Origin: Symbiodinium sp. CCMP2592
Lineage: Eukaryota > Sar > Dinophyceae > Suessiales > Symbiodiniaceae
NCBI GenBank assembly: GCA_905221615.1
Contig: CAJNDT010003557.1
Span: 1,016,001 to 1,080,000 of the forward strand
Direction of reading: 5' to 3'
Length of the DNA: 64,000 nt
Shown here: positions 19,400 to 30,795 of the stretch, piece after piece
Layout of the letters: the number at the start of each line of letters is the position of its first letter
How positions within the stretch are numbered: the first letter of the stretch is position 1
Made by a program: the position numbers and the translations under genes
Notes under the pieces: generated by a model
Seen by the model: only the letters and a program-made list of their open reading frames with translations
Database searches by the model: none
What the model was told of the DNA's origin: nothing

Positions 19400-20292
19400 G
19401 TGGTGCCATGCTTCTGGACGCTAAGCGCGTTCGTGCGGTACTCTGGCAGGGCTGCCGCCGGTTCGGGAAGGCCGAATCAAGCTGGGATTCTGTGCCTCCG
19501 CTCAGCTTTTTCGGGAGTTTTCAGCGGTTGTAGTTTGCCAGCGGTTCACTCGATGGTCTTGAGGATTCGGTGGGTTCAAAGCATCTAGATCGAGTCCAGA
19601 GTTTAGGATTCGCGCGGCTGGATATACATGGTTTTCAGTGTGCAGCAAGGGGTCTGCAAAGGGAGCAGACCAGTCTGTAGACAGTGATAGAGGGTTGGTA
19701 GATGTTTGTGGTATGTTTGAGCATTAGGTTGGAGCAGGCTTGCTTTCTGCTGCTTTATGTAATCGCTTTCAGGGCCCTTCCAGGTACCTTAGGGTTCTGT
19801 GCGCTGCGCTGCGCTGGAGTGTGGTTGCGACTTCATCGTTTCTGCTGCCGACTAACTCTTCCAGCCTCGGCATTCCTGGCCGATTGTGACTTTACTTCGC
19901 ATCGACGATAACGAATGTTTTTAACAACTGCTCCTGCTAAACTGCTGCGACTGTTACTGCCATTCCTGCTGCTGCTGCTGCTGCTGCTGCAGGTAGTGGT
20001 GGTGGTGGTGCTGCTGCTGCTGCTGAGCCTCACCACGGTGTGCCGGTGCTTTCACGAGATGCTCCCTGCTTGTCTTTTCTTTTAAATCAGAGGTGGTGAT
20101 GGTGTCGAAGCTTAAGTCCCGCCTGCTGGTACTCAAGACTTGAGGCTCTTGCCATTGGCTCTGACTTACGGATAGTTCGAGCGATGCGCACCATGTAGGC
20201 TGAAAGACCGGTCCTCCAAGACCTAAAGCCCTAGAACAACACAGCCAGAAAGCGCCCGAACCTTTAAACCTTGACGCCCCAAACCCCATCAG
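19400..20292. other. Intergenic or intronic DNA with short CTG/GTG runs
   Basis: Contains (CTG)n and (GTG)n tracts at about 19965-20030, and CCCAAACCC-type DNA from 20220 that leads into the exon at 20293. No other exon is supported. Confidence 0.4.
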
Positions 20293-23200
20293 GCTGCGAA
20301 AGCCCCGCCGCCCGCTCTGATCCCCGGCAGCCACGAGGTTGGCAGGGTTTAGGGCAGGGAGGTTGGGAACGAGTTCTATTTCTAGACTATGTCAGTTGTT
20401 GATACAATGTTTATTCCTCATATCTGTAACCCTCTCGGTGACAGTCTGCTTCGAATTCCTATTAACATTGTGATTGTTATAGTGTTGTTGCTTGCAAGTT
20501 ATGATCGTGCAAATGGGCTGCCTCCTGATCAGAATCAAAGTCCAAGCCCTAAACCCTAAACGCTAAACACATGTCTCGCTTCAAAGTCCAAAGGTTCAAT
20601 TCCTGGAAAGCGAGGAAACTACCCAACCCCGCAAGAAAAGGAAACCAAGGAATGGCCCCCAAACTCACACAAGGCTGCTCTTCTGCATACTTTTGGGGTC
20701 CAGGTTTAAGCTGTCCCGGGAATCGGGTGCAAGATAATTATTCTCATCCGTATTATGGTAATCAACTGTAGATGTTTGGCTTACCGCTGTACCCGTAGGG
20801 GTAGAGTTGCGATTTGATGCTTGCTACCGCTACTACAGTTCTAGCATACCGATACCTATTTGTGCCTCGTTGCTTGCTGGCTTAAACCTCCCAAAAGTAG
20901 GCAAAATAATGGCCCAATACCCATAAAATGCTATTATTCTACATACTTTTGGGGTCCAGGTAATTATGCTACACCCCTGGCAAGGCATTGGGCTTCCTGC
21001 AAGGGCACACCTTCCCGAAGGACCTCCGGTGGAGGCAGCAGGGCCCATTGGACTTCCTCTTCGGAGGCTCCGATCTGCCAGGTGCGCACAAAGCAACTGC
21101 TGTGGACGTTGGAGGGCAGACTGATTTTGGGAGCTCTGTAAGAGTGACGTGTAGTACGGACCTGAATTTTGTGCGTTCTGAAAGAGTGGCTTATGGTGCA
21201 GACCGGAACGGTGATGCAGACAGCCAACACAGGGCACTGTTGAAAGCTCTTGGGGAGGTCGAGGTTGATGAAGACGACGATGTGACCACAGCGACATTTG
21301 CGTTGGCCAGCCCTTCAGCAGCTTCTACGGTGCAGTCTACGACTGGCAGCTATTCTGCTAGCAGTCCCATGAGTGCAGACTGGAACGGTGATGCAGACAG
21401 CCAGCACAGGGCACTGTTGAAAGCTCTTGGGGAGGTCGAGGTTGATGAAGACGACGATGTGAGCACAGCGACATTTGCGTTGGCCAGCCCTTCAGCAGCA
21501 GCTTCCACGGTGCGGTCTACGACTGGCAGGTATTCTGCTAGCAGTCCCAGGAGTGCAGACTGGAACGGTGATGCAGACAGCGAGCACAGGGCACTGTTGA
21601 AAGCTCTTGGGGAGGTCGAGGTTGATGAAGACGACGATGTGAGCACAGCGACATTTGCGTTGCCCAGCCCTTCAGCAGCAGCTTCCACGGTGCAGTCTAC
21701 GACTGGCAGGTATTCTGCTAGCAGTCCCATGAGTGCAGACTGGAACGGTGATGCAGACAGCCAGCACAGGGCACTGTTGAAAGCTCTTGGGGAGGTCGAG
21801 GTTGATGAAGACGACGATGTGAGCACAGCGACATTTGCGTTGCCCAGCCCTTCAGCAGCAGCTTCCACGGTGCAGTCTACGACTGGCAGCTATTCTGCTA
21901 GCAGTCCCATGAGTGCAGATTGGAACGGTGATGCAGACAGCCAGTATAGGGCACTGTTGAAAGCTCTTGGGGAGGTCGAGGTTGATGAAGACGACGATGT
22001 GAGCACAGCGACGTTTGCGTTGCCCAGCTCTTCAGCAGCAGCTTCCACGGTGCAGTGTACGACTGGCAGCTATTCTGCCAGCAGTCCCATGAGTGCAGAC
22101 TGGAACGGTGATGCAGACAGCCAGCACAGGGCACTGCTGAAAGCTCTTGGGGAGGTCGAGGTTGATGAAGACGACGATGTGAGCGTAGCGACGTTTGCGT
22201 TGCCCAGCCCTTCAGCAGCAGCTTCCACGGTGCAGTCTACGACTGGCAGGTATTCTGCTAGCAGTCCCATGAGTGCAGACTGGAACGGTGATGCAGACAG
22301 CCAGCACAGGGCACTGTTGAAAGCTCTTGGGGAGGTCGAGGTTGATGAAGACGACGATGTGAGCGCAGCGACATTTGCGTTGCCCAGCCCTTCAGCAGCA
22401 GCTTCCACGGTGCAGTCTACGACTGGCAGCTATTCTGCTAGCAGTCCCATGAGTGCAGACTGGAACGGTGATGCGGACAGCCAGCACAGGGCACTGTTGA
22501 AAGCTCTTGGGGAGGTCGAGGTTGATGAAGACGACGATGTGAGCACAGCGACATTTGCGCTGCCCAGCCCTTCAGCAGCAGCTTCCACGGTGCAGTCTAC
22601 GACTGTCAGCTATTCTGCTAGCAGTCCCATGAGTGCAGACTGGAACGGTGATGCAGACAGCCAGCACAGGGCACTATTGAAAGCTCTTGGGGAGGTCGAG
22701 GTTGATGAAGACGACGATGTGAGCACGGCGACATTTGTGTTGCCCAGCCCTTCAGCAGCAGCTTCCGCAGCGCAGTCTACGACTGGCAGCTATTCCGCTA
22801 GCAGTCCCATGAGTGCAGACTGGAACGGTGATGCAGACAGCCAGCACAGGGCACTGTTGAAAGCTCTTGGGGAGGTCGAGGTTGATGAAGACGACGATGT
22901 GAGCACGGCGACATTTGCGTTGCCCAGCCCTTCAGCAGCAGCTTCCGCGGCGCAGTGTACGACTGGCAGCTATTCCGCTAGCAGTCCCATGAGTGCAGAC
23001 TGGAACGGTGATGCAGACAGCCAGCACAGGGCACTGTTGAAAGCTCTTGGGGAGGTCGAGGTTGATGAAGACGACGATGTGAGCACGGCGACATTTGCGT
23101 TGCCCAGCCCTTCAGCAGCAGCTTCCGCAGCGCAGTCTACGACTGGCAGCTATTCCGCTAGCAGTCCCATGAGTGCAGACTGGAACGGTGATGCAGACAG

Positions 23201-23429
23201 CCAGCACAGGGCACTGTTGAAAGCTCTTGGGGAGGTCGAGGTTGATGAAGACGACGATGTGAGCACAGCGACGTTTGCGTTGCCCAGCCCTTCAGCAGCA
23301 GCTTCCGCAGCGCAGTCTACGACTGGCAGCTATTCCGCTAGCAGTCCCATGAGTGCAGACGGGAACGGTGATGCAGACAGCCAGCACAGGGCACTGTTGA
23401 AAGCACTTGGGGAGGTCGAGATTGAGTAA
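20293..23429 (+). CDS. Acidic 60-residue tandem-repeat protein, 3' part of gene
   Basis: Two phase-0 exons. 20293-20337 encodes AAKAPPPALIPGSHE, between ATCAG and a GT donor. 20985-23429 is one long exon after CTGGCAAG. After about 70 unique residues there are 12 full 60-residue units plus a partial 13th, starting at 21201, 21378 and then every 180 bp. Each unit has NGDADSQHRALLKALGEVEV, an acidic DEDDDVSTATFALPSP core and a Ser/Ala/Thr-rich linker. The first in-frame ATG in the long exon is inside the array (21369), so the real start must lie in an upstream exon. The stop TAA arises in unit 13, where GATGAA became GAGTAA. No known domain is recognised; an extended or Ca2+-binding acidic protein is possible but unproven. 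Confidence 0.75.
20656..20703 (-). mobile_element. Family A element, partial (copy 4)
   Basis: Only the GCATACTTTTGGGGTCCAGG end is well kept; the other arm is reduced to GCCCCCAAACTCACAC. It lies in the intron before the repeat-protein exon. Confidence 0.5.
20882..20960 (-). mobile_element. Family A hairpin element, copy 5
   Basis: TTAAACCTCCCAAAAGTAGG to TACTTTTGGGGTCCAGG, with inner arms AATAATGGCCC and GCTATTATT. It ends 24 nt before the long exon of the repeat protein. Confidence 0.8.
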
Positions 23430-24058
23430 GAGGACGATGTTTTTGAAACCCAGAATAGCCTGGCCTAGCTGACTGCTTGGTGGTTCTGACGGGTCTTGAG
23501 TCTGAGGAGGTCACGGTTGATGGGGAGCCAGCGGCAATTTCACCTTTCAGCAGCTTGTCCATGCGGTGGTAACCTTCACAGCACTGCTGTTTGGCCAACG
23601 GCACTACCTGCCCGATGCAGACTGCAGAAGTGATGTAGACAGCGGCTCAGACAGCGACAGGGTCCTGAATGAAGCCTTGCGGCTTGTTTTTCTTATTCTG
23701 CCCTCGTGTGGCTTCGCAGCATTGCGATCACATTTTGGGACACGAAAGCAGACCAAGCCGTCCACCACCAGGTCCGCAACTCTCTAGAAGCCAAGGATGT
23801 GTGAAGATCTTTCCTGATGTTGTCGTCATTGCTGCTGGGTTTATCGCGTCAAGCTCGTCGCTACATGCCAGCACAGCCAACACGCTCCCTGAGAACTGTG
23901 CAGACAATGTCCTCTCTTCAGGGTGCACCGGCGAAGGCGAGTGAGTCGCTCCCTGCAGACGACATGTCTTTGCACACATGCGGCTTCGAAGCTGTTCATA
24001 ATAGCTCCAGTGCTATACCGAAAGTGGGCTGAATCGTCAGGCAGACAGCAGAGAAATA
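23430..24058. other. Downstream region of the repeat gene
   Basis: The sequence just after the stop still resembles the repeat unit for about 10 bases, then becomes unrelated. Short ORFs (23566-23944) contain GATGCAGAC-like echoes of the array (23615-23665), possibly old array debris. Confidence 0.4.
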
Positions 24059-24162
24059 CAGGGGCCTAAATAAGTACCAACACTATATTGGGGGGTTCCT
24101 AAATATAACCATAGTATATCGGGCCCCAAAACCCTATCCTACTTCTTAAGGCCCCTATTTTA
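24059..24162 (+). mobile_element. Family B element
   Basis: ACAGGGGCCTAAATAAGTAC at the left, then GGGGGGTTCCTAAATATAAC and GGGCCCCAAAACCCTATCC, ending AAGGCCCCTATTTTA. A near-complete copy. Confidence 0.85.
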
Positions 24163-24902
24163 CAAGAAGAGCTGGGGATCCCATCGACCCGGCAACCCCT
24201 CGGCAACTTTCTGCTGTCCGTCCCAGAAAGGTGAAGCTTTACAGTTATGGTCATTGTCAAGCAGGAAGCTGTACATGTCGGAGAAGGCTTAGTTTCCCGC
24301 AACTCCGAAGGAAAGACAGGTGACTCTCGAAGGTTGCCAAAAGCCCGCTGGCTTTGCAATTAGGAACTGCGGTCCCTCGGTGAGATCTCTTCCAAGATCC
24401 ATTGCAGATATAACCAGTGTTTCAGGCTTGAGGCTTGAAGTTCATGGTATCTTCCGTTGTGTTGGTATGGCGGACTCGCCAAGATGTGAAACAAAGCCAT
24501 CTCTCCGTTTTACACAACAGGAGGTCAGGAGGGATGCAGAGACTGTGACGCGGGGATTACATTCTGTGCCCATCTTCGGCACCCTGCACTAAACTAGGCG
24601 CAGTATGAGGATTTCGCAGTGCAAAGCAGCAAACACTGGCGTCTTGTGCCCTCATTCTCGTTCTCCTCAAGCCATGGAGCCTTGACCATGAGTTGCGAAA
24701 CACCCAAGCCCCAGCGAGAGCCCCAAACCCTAAAGCCTAAAGCTCTCAAGAAAATGTAAGTAACACCGAAGAGTCCCAAACCCATGTATAAACCCTACTG
24801 TACAGGCCCGAAGCCTTGGACCCTAAACCTCATACCATAAACCCAAAGAAGCCCGCGAGAGACTAAGCTCCCCCACCAACAAACGGAAGCCTGGGGTGCT
24901 AG
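24163..24902. other. Region upstream of the membrane-protein gene
   Basis: 24700-24895 is rich in CCCTAAACCC-type motifs, as before other 3' splice sites, so at least one earlier exon or a 5' UTR exon probably lies upstream. I could not identify it; the ORF at 24320-24592 has no supporting features. Confidence 0.35.
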
Positions 24903-27900
24903 AGCCATGGCTGAGAATCGCCAGCCGCTGCAGATCGCCCAGGGTGACAGTGAATCCAGGCAGTGGTTTGCAGGGTCATGGGGTTTATAGGGTTTAGGGT
25001 TTATACGGCTTTAAGTTTACAAACGAACCCGCGATCATACATGCTGAACAATAAACCCCGAACCGTGATGGTTCTTTTATCGTGTTGTTGCGGCTTTCAA
25101 TACCTGCGGGTGCCAGGAGGAACGTCTTCCTCGGCCATGAGTTCGTCGACGAGGCTTCGTCCCACTCGAAAGCCTGTGGGGTTAGAGGCTTACAGAGCTT
25201 TGCTGGTCCCCTTCGCCTTGGATCGCCAGTGTTGTGCAAGCTGCTGACCCTTCCTTCGTGTTCCTTAATAGAACTACATGATATAGTACACCCCAAAGCC
25301 CTGTTCTGATTCGTACGCCCCCATGCTTGACCGGAAGAGGGGTCTGGTCACAGCTCGACCAAAAGTTTAGTGCTTGAAGGCACAGCCAGCCTCTCGTCGC
25401 CATGTCACATGTTTGAAGTTGTAGCGCGACACATATATACATACAGACATACACCGCACATATATATATATATATATATAGACACACATATACAAATCTA
25501 CATGTGCTGTTGGTGTGCACACCATGCTTCCCTTTCGCAGGACACCACGCAGCACGTGCGCAGCGTGATCCTTGCGTCTGGGATCATGGCGGGCATGCAG
25601 GCGCGAAGTTCGAAGGGCCTCGAAAGGCGGAAGGCCTTGGAGAGTAATTTAGGGGCCTAAATAATTATTGATGCTATTTTGGAGGTTCTTCATAAACACA
25701 ATTATGGTAAAATGGGCCCCGAAACTCTACTGAAAGTATTAAGGCCCCTATGTTAAGTTGAACTACCAATACCCTAACTTCCCACTTCTAGTCTGTGGTG
25801 GCAACGTTTCTTCATCCGTGATGGTGTTTGCGCGACAGCTTGCCACAGACAGCAGCCGAGCGAGATCTGTTTTAAGACTTAATTAAACCCCGGTTGGAAT
25901 CTAGCATTTTCTTTCTTCGGTGCGATGATTGTGACCAGCCAGAGTGGCCCAGAGGTGCTAACGCTGCTGCTGTCCTTCGCGTCGGGCCGGCACCTGATGG
26001 GGGCGCCGGGCGCTCGATGGCGATGGTGATGCATTCACAGGGCAGGGTTGGCAGCTTTTAGAGGGTCTAGTGGATTGATATAGGGCTTGTAATCTTCCGG
26101 TGCAGTATTCCGTTTGAACAGGGTTCAGGGTTCGTGGCTGAAGGGTCACGGTCGGAAGCAGGTGTCATGTCGCAGATGGACTTGGTAAGATGTCACCCTG
26201 AACCCCTGAAACTTTCAACTCCTAAGCCCCTAAACCTCTAAACCCCTAAAACCCCTAAACCCCTAAAGCCCTAAAGCCCTAAAGCCCCTAAACCCCTAAA
26301 CCCCGAAACCCCTAAACCCCTAGACCGTAAACCAAGTTTATAGAAACGTCATCAGCCCGTCCTCGGGGTTTCGGCTGGGGTCCGGAGTTCTGGGCTCGAC
26401 TTGGGAGTTTCCGAAAATAGGGGACCCTAATATAGTACCTTAATCTATAGTCTCCTTAGGAATTATTCTTTAAATGTTTGTTCACAGAAAATCCAAGAGA
26501 ATATTGAACATGCTATTTTTACTATGGTTCGAAGTGGGGTATAGTAAATAGCAGGATCCTTAGTATAAGGACCCCAAAACAAGGTACCTCTAATTTTCGG
26601 AAACTCCCACTGGAAGGATCTTGGGACCTAGTAAGTGCTGGTATATTCGGGACTTGAAGTAATATCGGGTCCCAAATAACTGACTTACCAATACTATTTT
26701 AACTGTTCCTTATTATAATAAGAGTATAGTATACACCAAAACCCTATTCTAATTATTAAGGCCCTTCTATTTATACTGTATCCCTGAACCCTAGTTATCT
26801 CAATTACTTAGAATCTACCTGCTCTGTTCCTCGAGCCTCTGAGTAAGGCTCACGATTTCCCAGGTTTGTGAACTTCGTGATCGGCATGATCATGCCGGGC
26901 TGTGGGTGCGCATGCAGGGTTTACGGGTCTCGGGTTTAAGGCTTTAGGGATTTAAGGGTATAGGGGTTTAAGGGTATGGTGCTTAAGTGATTAGGGGTTT
27001 AAGGGTTTAGGGTTTGAGGGTATGACGGGAAGGGGTCGAACTCTGCGGTTCGGACTTCCGGGGATTTTGGACGCACCAGGTTCAGGACTCAGGCCTGGTT
27101 TTAGCATGCAAGCGGCTGGGTTTTAATATTACCTACTATGGGAACCTGAATAAGTTGCAATGGTGTTCGGCGTGTAATGTTTCTATTCATCATTCTGCAA
27201 TGCCCGAAGCCCTGCTCCTAATTACTGGTATTTAAGGCCCCAGCTCTACCGCCGCACCTCGTAAGATGAAGCCCGAAGGCGCAAAACCTCAAGGCCCCGC
27301 TCAGGCTCGACAGTCGAAGGTGTGGAATCCCCAACCTCTAAACACTGAGGAGTGAGGTTTAGGGTACAGCGGGACAGCCTAAAAGTAGAACTCTCTAAAC
27401 CCTGAACCTTGAAACCCTGTCGAAACAGGTACTTCGGGGCCACCAAGCAGAGCTCCCAGCTGATGTGCTGCTTCTCGTGCACCAGCCTAGTCTGGGGCCC
27501 AGTGGTTTAGGCTTCATGGCTTTAGGTGTACTTGGCTGATCATGTCATGTGACTATGAGCCTGCTCCACTTGCGGTTCTGCACACCCTAAACTCTAGAAC
27601 CTGTTTGGGGGTTGTCCTGAAGATGGCCCTACACATGAGCTACTCACTAAGCGCCCAAGAAGGGTTTAAGGGCCATGGCAACTTTATATCCATATCCCCC
27701 ACAGCCTGAACTGTGGTTCACGCTTTATGTGTAAGATCTTTGTTGGCAAGGGATTTAGCGCTTGTGCAGCACCCCGGTGGGGAAGGCCTGCATCCCGAAC
27801 CCGTATATCCCCCGAACTCGTACACCCTAAACCCTAATTCCTCTACTCTACAATACCTGTGCGGTGGGTCCACCCTTGCAGCTGGGACCCTGAAGCGGCA

Positions 27901-28705
27901 AGGTCTCCGCAATCTCGCAGATCCTGCTCACTGTGAACGTGCTTCTGGCCATCTGGATCATCGAGTCGAAGGGGGAGGTGGGCTTCTTCAACATAGGGTC
28001 GGGATAGTAATTAGCCGTGCTACCACCGTCCAGTCCCTACAAATTGTATATAGTGCATTTCTTAGATTTTGCAACAGATAGTTCTAGCAGACGGTATCGG
28101 CGTAGTGGGATGTGGTTTTCTCAGCAGTTTGCAAAGGTCTCAGTTCAATGTGCGGCATCGTTCAGGTGTTCGTTACTTGATCATCCGTTCGTCGGACTGT
28201 TCGTCCCCCGTTATTACATGGGTAGTTCTCTAAAATAGGGTGCCTTTTAGGGCCCTTTGAAGAAGGTTGCCGTGCCATATTTGACAACCTAAAAAGGGAC
28301 TTGAATGTAGAGAACTACCCACATCGAAGATTCGGTGCTGTCATCTTGGGCGGTTTAGGGAACCCCGACATGCGGCTCCATTGACAACTCTGGTTTCCGA
28401 GTTGTGGAGGTCTGATGATGTTCCAAATGCCATAAACAACCCGAAAACACCAACCGTGCATGAAGGGCTCTTTGTGCCAGACCTTCTGCCTGTGGAGTCT
28501 GGTATCGTTCTGTAGCGCAAGTTCCCACACCGTAATTCCAAAACCTGTCTTATGCCAATCGACACTCTTTGAACTTGACCCACCCAACTTCTAAACGTCA
28601 CACCTTCAGCCTGCCATTCGCGAAATCTGCAACGAGGTGTTCTGTGACGCGCTGTGTGGCGTCATGGGCTGCAACAACCACTCCAGCCTCTGCAGCTGTG
28701 AAATA
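24903..28705 (+). CDS. Small multi-pass, Cys-rich membrane protein (spliced)
   Basis: Exons: 24903-24959, 25117-25153, 25541-25600, 25955-26002, one unresolved short exon (perhaps near 26344), 26864-26905, 27429-27489, 27921-27977 and 28610-about 28705. Codon phase matches at every resolved junction. The likely start is ATG 24907 (MAENRQPLQIAQGD). Hydrophobic stretches: VILASGIMAGMQ joined to VLTLLLSFASG; FVNFVIGMIMPGCG joined to YFGATK; and LMCCFSCTSL joined to ILLTVNVLLAIWII. A Cys-rich segment follows (EICNEVFCDALCGVMGC). The first four resolved donors are GC and the next three GT. The family was not recognised. The order suggests about three membrane spans followed by a Cys-rich tail. The end is uncertain; a further exon at 29617 may belong to it. 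Confidence 0.65.
25647..25755 (+). mobile_element. Family B element
   Basis: TAATTTAGGGGCCTAAATAA to AGGCCCCTATGTTA, with TA at both outer ends. Located in the intron after exon 25541-25600. Confidence 0.85.
26221..26325 (-). repeat. CCCCTAAA-type array
   Basis: About 100 bp of CCCCTAAA and CCCTAAAG units within an intron of the membrane-protein gene, toward the 3' part of that intron segment. Confidence 0.8.
26403..26609 (+). mobile_element. Family D element, copy 3, with internal insertion
   Basis: The ends TGGGAGTTTCCGAAAATAGG and TTTTCGGAAACTCCCA match copy 2, but about 100 bp of unrelated AT-rich sequence (from about 26455 to 26550) sits in the middle. CT lies on both sides. Confidence 0.8.
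26661..26773 (+). mobile_element. Family B element
   Basis: TAATATCGGGTCCCAAATAA at the left, TCCTTATTATAATAAGAGTA in the middle, TTAAGGCCCTTCTATTTA at the right. TA at both outer ends. In an intron of the membrane-protein gene. Confidence 0.8.
28221..28320 (+). mobile_element. Family E element with 4-bp duplication
   Basis: Ends GGGTAGTTCTCTAAAATAGG and AATGTAGAGAACTACCC. ACAT is present immediately on both sides (28217-28220 and 28321-28324), a clean 4-bp target duplication. Confidence 0.85.
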
Positions 28706-28862
28706 GGCAGCCAGCTCCGGCGTTGAATGTGGGCTTTGATACTTTGGGGCTGCGGGCCCCCAAGGGGACTATAGACTGTTTGTTGTGTCCTACATCGCTG
28801 AGTGCTGCACTGTTGATCACAGAATCATAGTCGAACCAACAGTAGTCCTCAACAAACGGGGA

Positions 28863-28935
28863 GTTTTAATATAGCGTGCTTGAAAAGTTACCTATGCTAT
28901 AGCTATAATATCATACACCCTATAAGTAGTTACAA
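28863..28935 (+). mobile_element. Possible family B remnant
   Basis: TTTTAATATAGCGTGCTTGA and CCTATGCTATAGCTATAATA resemble the left half of family B; the right half is missing. Confidence 0.35.
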
Positions 28936-29139
28936 ACAGGTCGATCTTGAGAAGTCAGTAGCGAGTCGGCTGGTAGTTCTTCACACCGCGTGAACACTCA
29001 ATCGAGTCCTGGCAAGTCTTCAGCGATGGTCTTCTTGTTCAATTCGAGGCGAACTTAGAGCGAGTTTTCAGTGAGTTTGAGGCTAGTTGAAAGAGAACTG
29101 AGAGGAAGTTTGGGATTTAGCATTGCTGGATTCGGAGTT

Positions 29140-29330
29140 CCGGGCGATTTTGTCTCGCTAGGAGTTCGTCGTCATCAGCATCGCACATCTTCTTGATCTT
29201 TATCGTTGCCATCGTCGTTGCCATCGCCAGTATCACTGCCAGCATCACGACCGTTACCACCACCGGCACCACCATCACCGCCATCACAACCATCGTCTTC
29301 AGTATCACCACGATCACTATCAGCACCCTA
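29140..29330. repeat. Imperfect CAT/CAC trinucleotide tract
   Basis: CATCACCGCC-like triplets. The minus-strand 69-codon ORF here (Val/Met-rich) is a composition artefact. Confidence 0.65.
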
Positions 29331-29545
29331 AGCCCCCAAACAAACCCAAAACCCTAAATCATACGTGCCACAGCAGTCACGCCATCACCCCAGATCAAAC
29401 CCATGCTGCCACGAAGTTTAGGGCTTATAAGGGTTTGTAGCGTTTAGGGCTTGGGGTTAAGGTCAGAATTTATCACCAGATAACAGTCTGCGGAAATTTC
29501 GCTTGCAAACCCGCAGAAGCTTACTGGATCGAGCTTTATGGACTG

Positions 29546-29612
29546 AAGCCTAGAACCCTACTATAGTTTTCGGGAACCCCCCAAAATAGCATTGGTAATG
29601 ATTTAGGCCCCC
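29546..29612 (-). mobile_element. Family B element, short, next to an exon
   Basis: Reverse copy: AACCCCCCAAAATAGCATTG and AATGATTTAGGCCCCC. It ends only 4 nt (AAAG) before the exon candidate at 29617. Confidence 0.7.
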
Positions 29613-29616
29613 AAAG

Positions 29617-29735
29617 GAGACCCTGTCTGGCCTTGCGCAACTCATGATGCGGTGCTTGAGTTGCCACCAGGCTGCAGCCGGGGAGATACCTGCTGCCCAG
29701 ACTACAGCGAGGAGGGGCCCCGACCGCCCAGGGCA
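29617..29735 (+). CDS. Exon candidate, Cys-containing
   Basis: Follows CCCAAAG directly after a family B element and precedes TTTAGGTTTAAGG-type intron start DNA. Two frames are open: ETLSGLAQLMMRCLSCHQ, with a GC donor after CACCAG near 29670; and a Cys-rich reading PPGCSRGDTCCPDYSEEG over the full length. It could continue the membrane-protein gene. Confidence 0.45.
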
Positions 29736-29904
29736 GGGCTTTGCTTCAGGTTTTGGGTGTGGGCTTTAGGTTTAAGGACTTAAGGGTTTAGGGTTTTTGG
29801 GTGTGGGGTTTAGAGTTGAAGGGTTTAGGGTTTTTGGATGTGGGCTTAATGTCGGCTTGCGGTTGCAACCATCGGATTGACAAAGGGGATGGCTTCTTCC
29901 GCGG

Positions 29905-29979
29905 ACTATCTTGGGGGTTCTTTATTATCAGTATAGTGCTATGTACCTCAAAACCCGATTCTAATCATCAAGGCCCCTG
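29905..29979 (+). mobile_element. Family B element, left end missing
   Basis: CTTGGGGGTTCTTTATTATC and AAACCCGATTCTAATCATC, then AAGGCCCCTGAAA. The left TIR is not visible. Confidence 0.65.
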
Positions 29980-30279
29980 AAAATGCTTGCATGTGTGGGC
30001 ACAGTTCTGGGCGAGCTTAACCCTGAACATAAGTAGAATAAAATTGGTTTCCAAACCCTATTGGGGCTCTATATCCCTGAACCCGGTAAACCGTATAGCT
30101 CGTCTAAATCTATCTGCGAAGTTCCAAACCCCAACCCTAAAACGAGCCATTTCAGAACATCGCAGCTAGATCCAAGACCCTTAACCCTGAAGCCAAAACC
30201 TCACACACTCCGAAGCTTCCATTGTCCCCATTGTTGCTAGATTCCGAGGTTTCCCAAGCTGGGACGGAGGTAGGTGCCG

Positions 30280-30390
30280 TAATAAAGGGGCCTTAATTTT
30301 TACTCATGCTATTTGGGTGGTTCCTTATTCCAATTATAGTATACTGTACCCCCCAAACCCTATTCGAATTATTCAGGCCCCTATATTATA
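30280..30390 (+). mobile_element. Family B element
   Basis: TAATAAAGGGGCCTTAATTT at the left and TTCAGGCCCCTATATTA at the right, with middle GGTGGTTCCTTATTCCAATT. TA at both outer ends. Confidence 0.85.
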
Positions 30391-30541
30391 TGAGGACTCG
30401 TATCTGAAATTACCCAACCTAGTTTTCCTAAGCCCGAAACCCTAAACCTAGCTTCATGCCACCCTTGGAGCCCTTGGCCAGATGTGCGTGCATGGAGTGC
30501 AGCAGAGACGATCGGAGAGCATCGGGCCAAGTCCTAGGGTT

Positions 30542-30632
30542 GATGGTATACATCCTGCATTACCTTAAGGACCCTAAACTATGGGAGTTATGGTATATTC
30601 CTTATTAAGGGTAATGCAGGATTTCTATTATC
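30542..30632 (+). mobile_element. Family F element, copy 1
   Basis: GATGGTATACATCCTGCATT at the left and GTAATGCAGGATTTCTATTA at the right form a TIR of about 22 bp. The middle GGAGTTATGGTATATTCC matches copy 2 at 40171 in opposite orientation. Confidence 0.8.
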
Positions 30633-30713
30633 AGCCGTAGGAATTAAGGGTTCAGGGTTTCTAGTCCTACCTCGGTTTGTTTCTTGTTGGGGGCCTCAGG
30701 GTCTTAAGGTATT

Positions 30714-30795
30714 GGGTTAGGGTTTAGGGTTTAGGGTTTAGGGGTTTAGGGGTTAGGGTTTAGGGTTTAGGGGTTTAGGGTTTAGGGTGTAGGGT
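30714..30795 (+). repeat. TTTAGGG-type array
   Basis: About 80 bp of TTTAGGG and TTTAGGGG units. By the polarity rule seen at proven introns, a G-strand run like this should mark the 5' part of an intron, so an exon may end just upstream near 30710. Confidence 0.7.

Noticed and set aside
21350-22408. Minus-strand ORFs across the 180-bp array
   Set aside because: They are shadows of the + strand repeat frame, which carries the in-phase splice junction and continuous 813-codon opening.
21201-23429. 180-bp array as CRISPR or non-coding satellite
   Set aside because: Units are contiguous with no variable spacers, keep an open frame throughout and start from unique coding sequence.
27121-27243. 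Another family B copy
   Set aside because: Only scattered similarity (CCCTGCTCCTAATTACTGG, TTTAAGGCCCC); the TIRs are not convincing.
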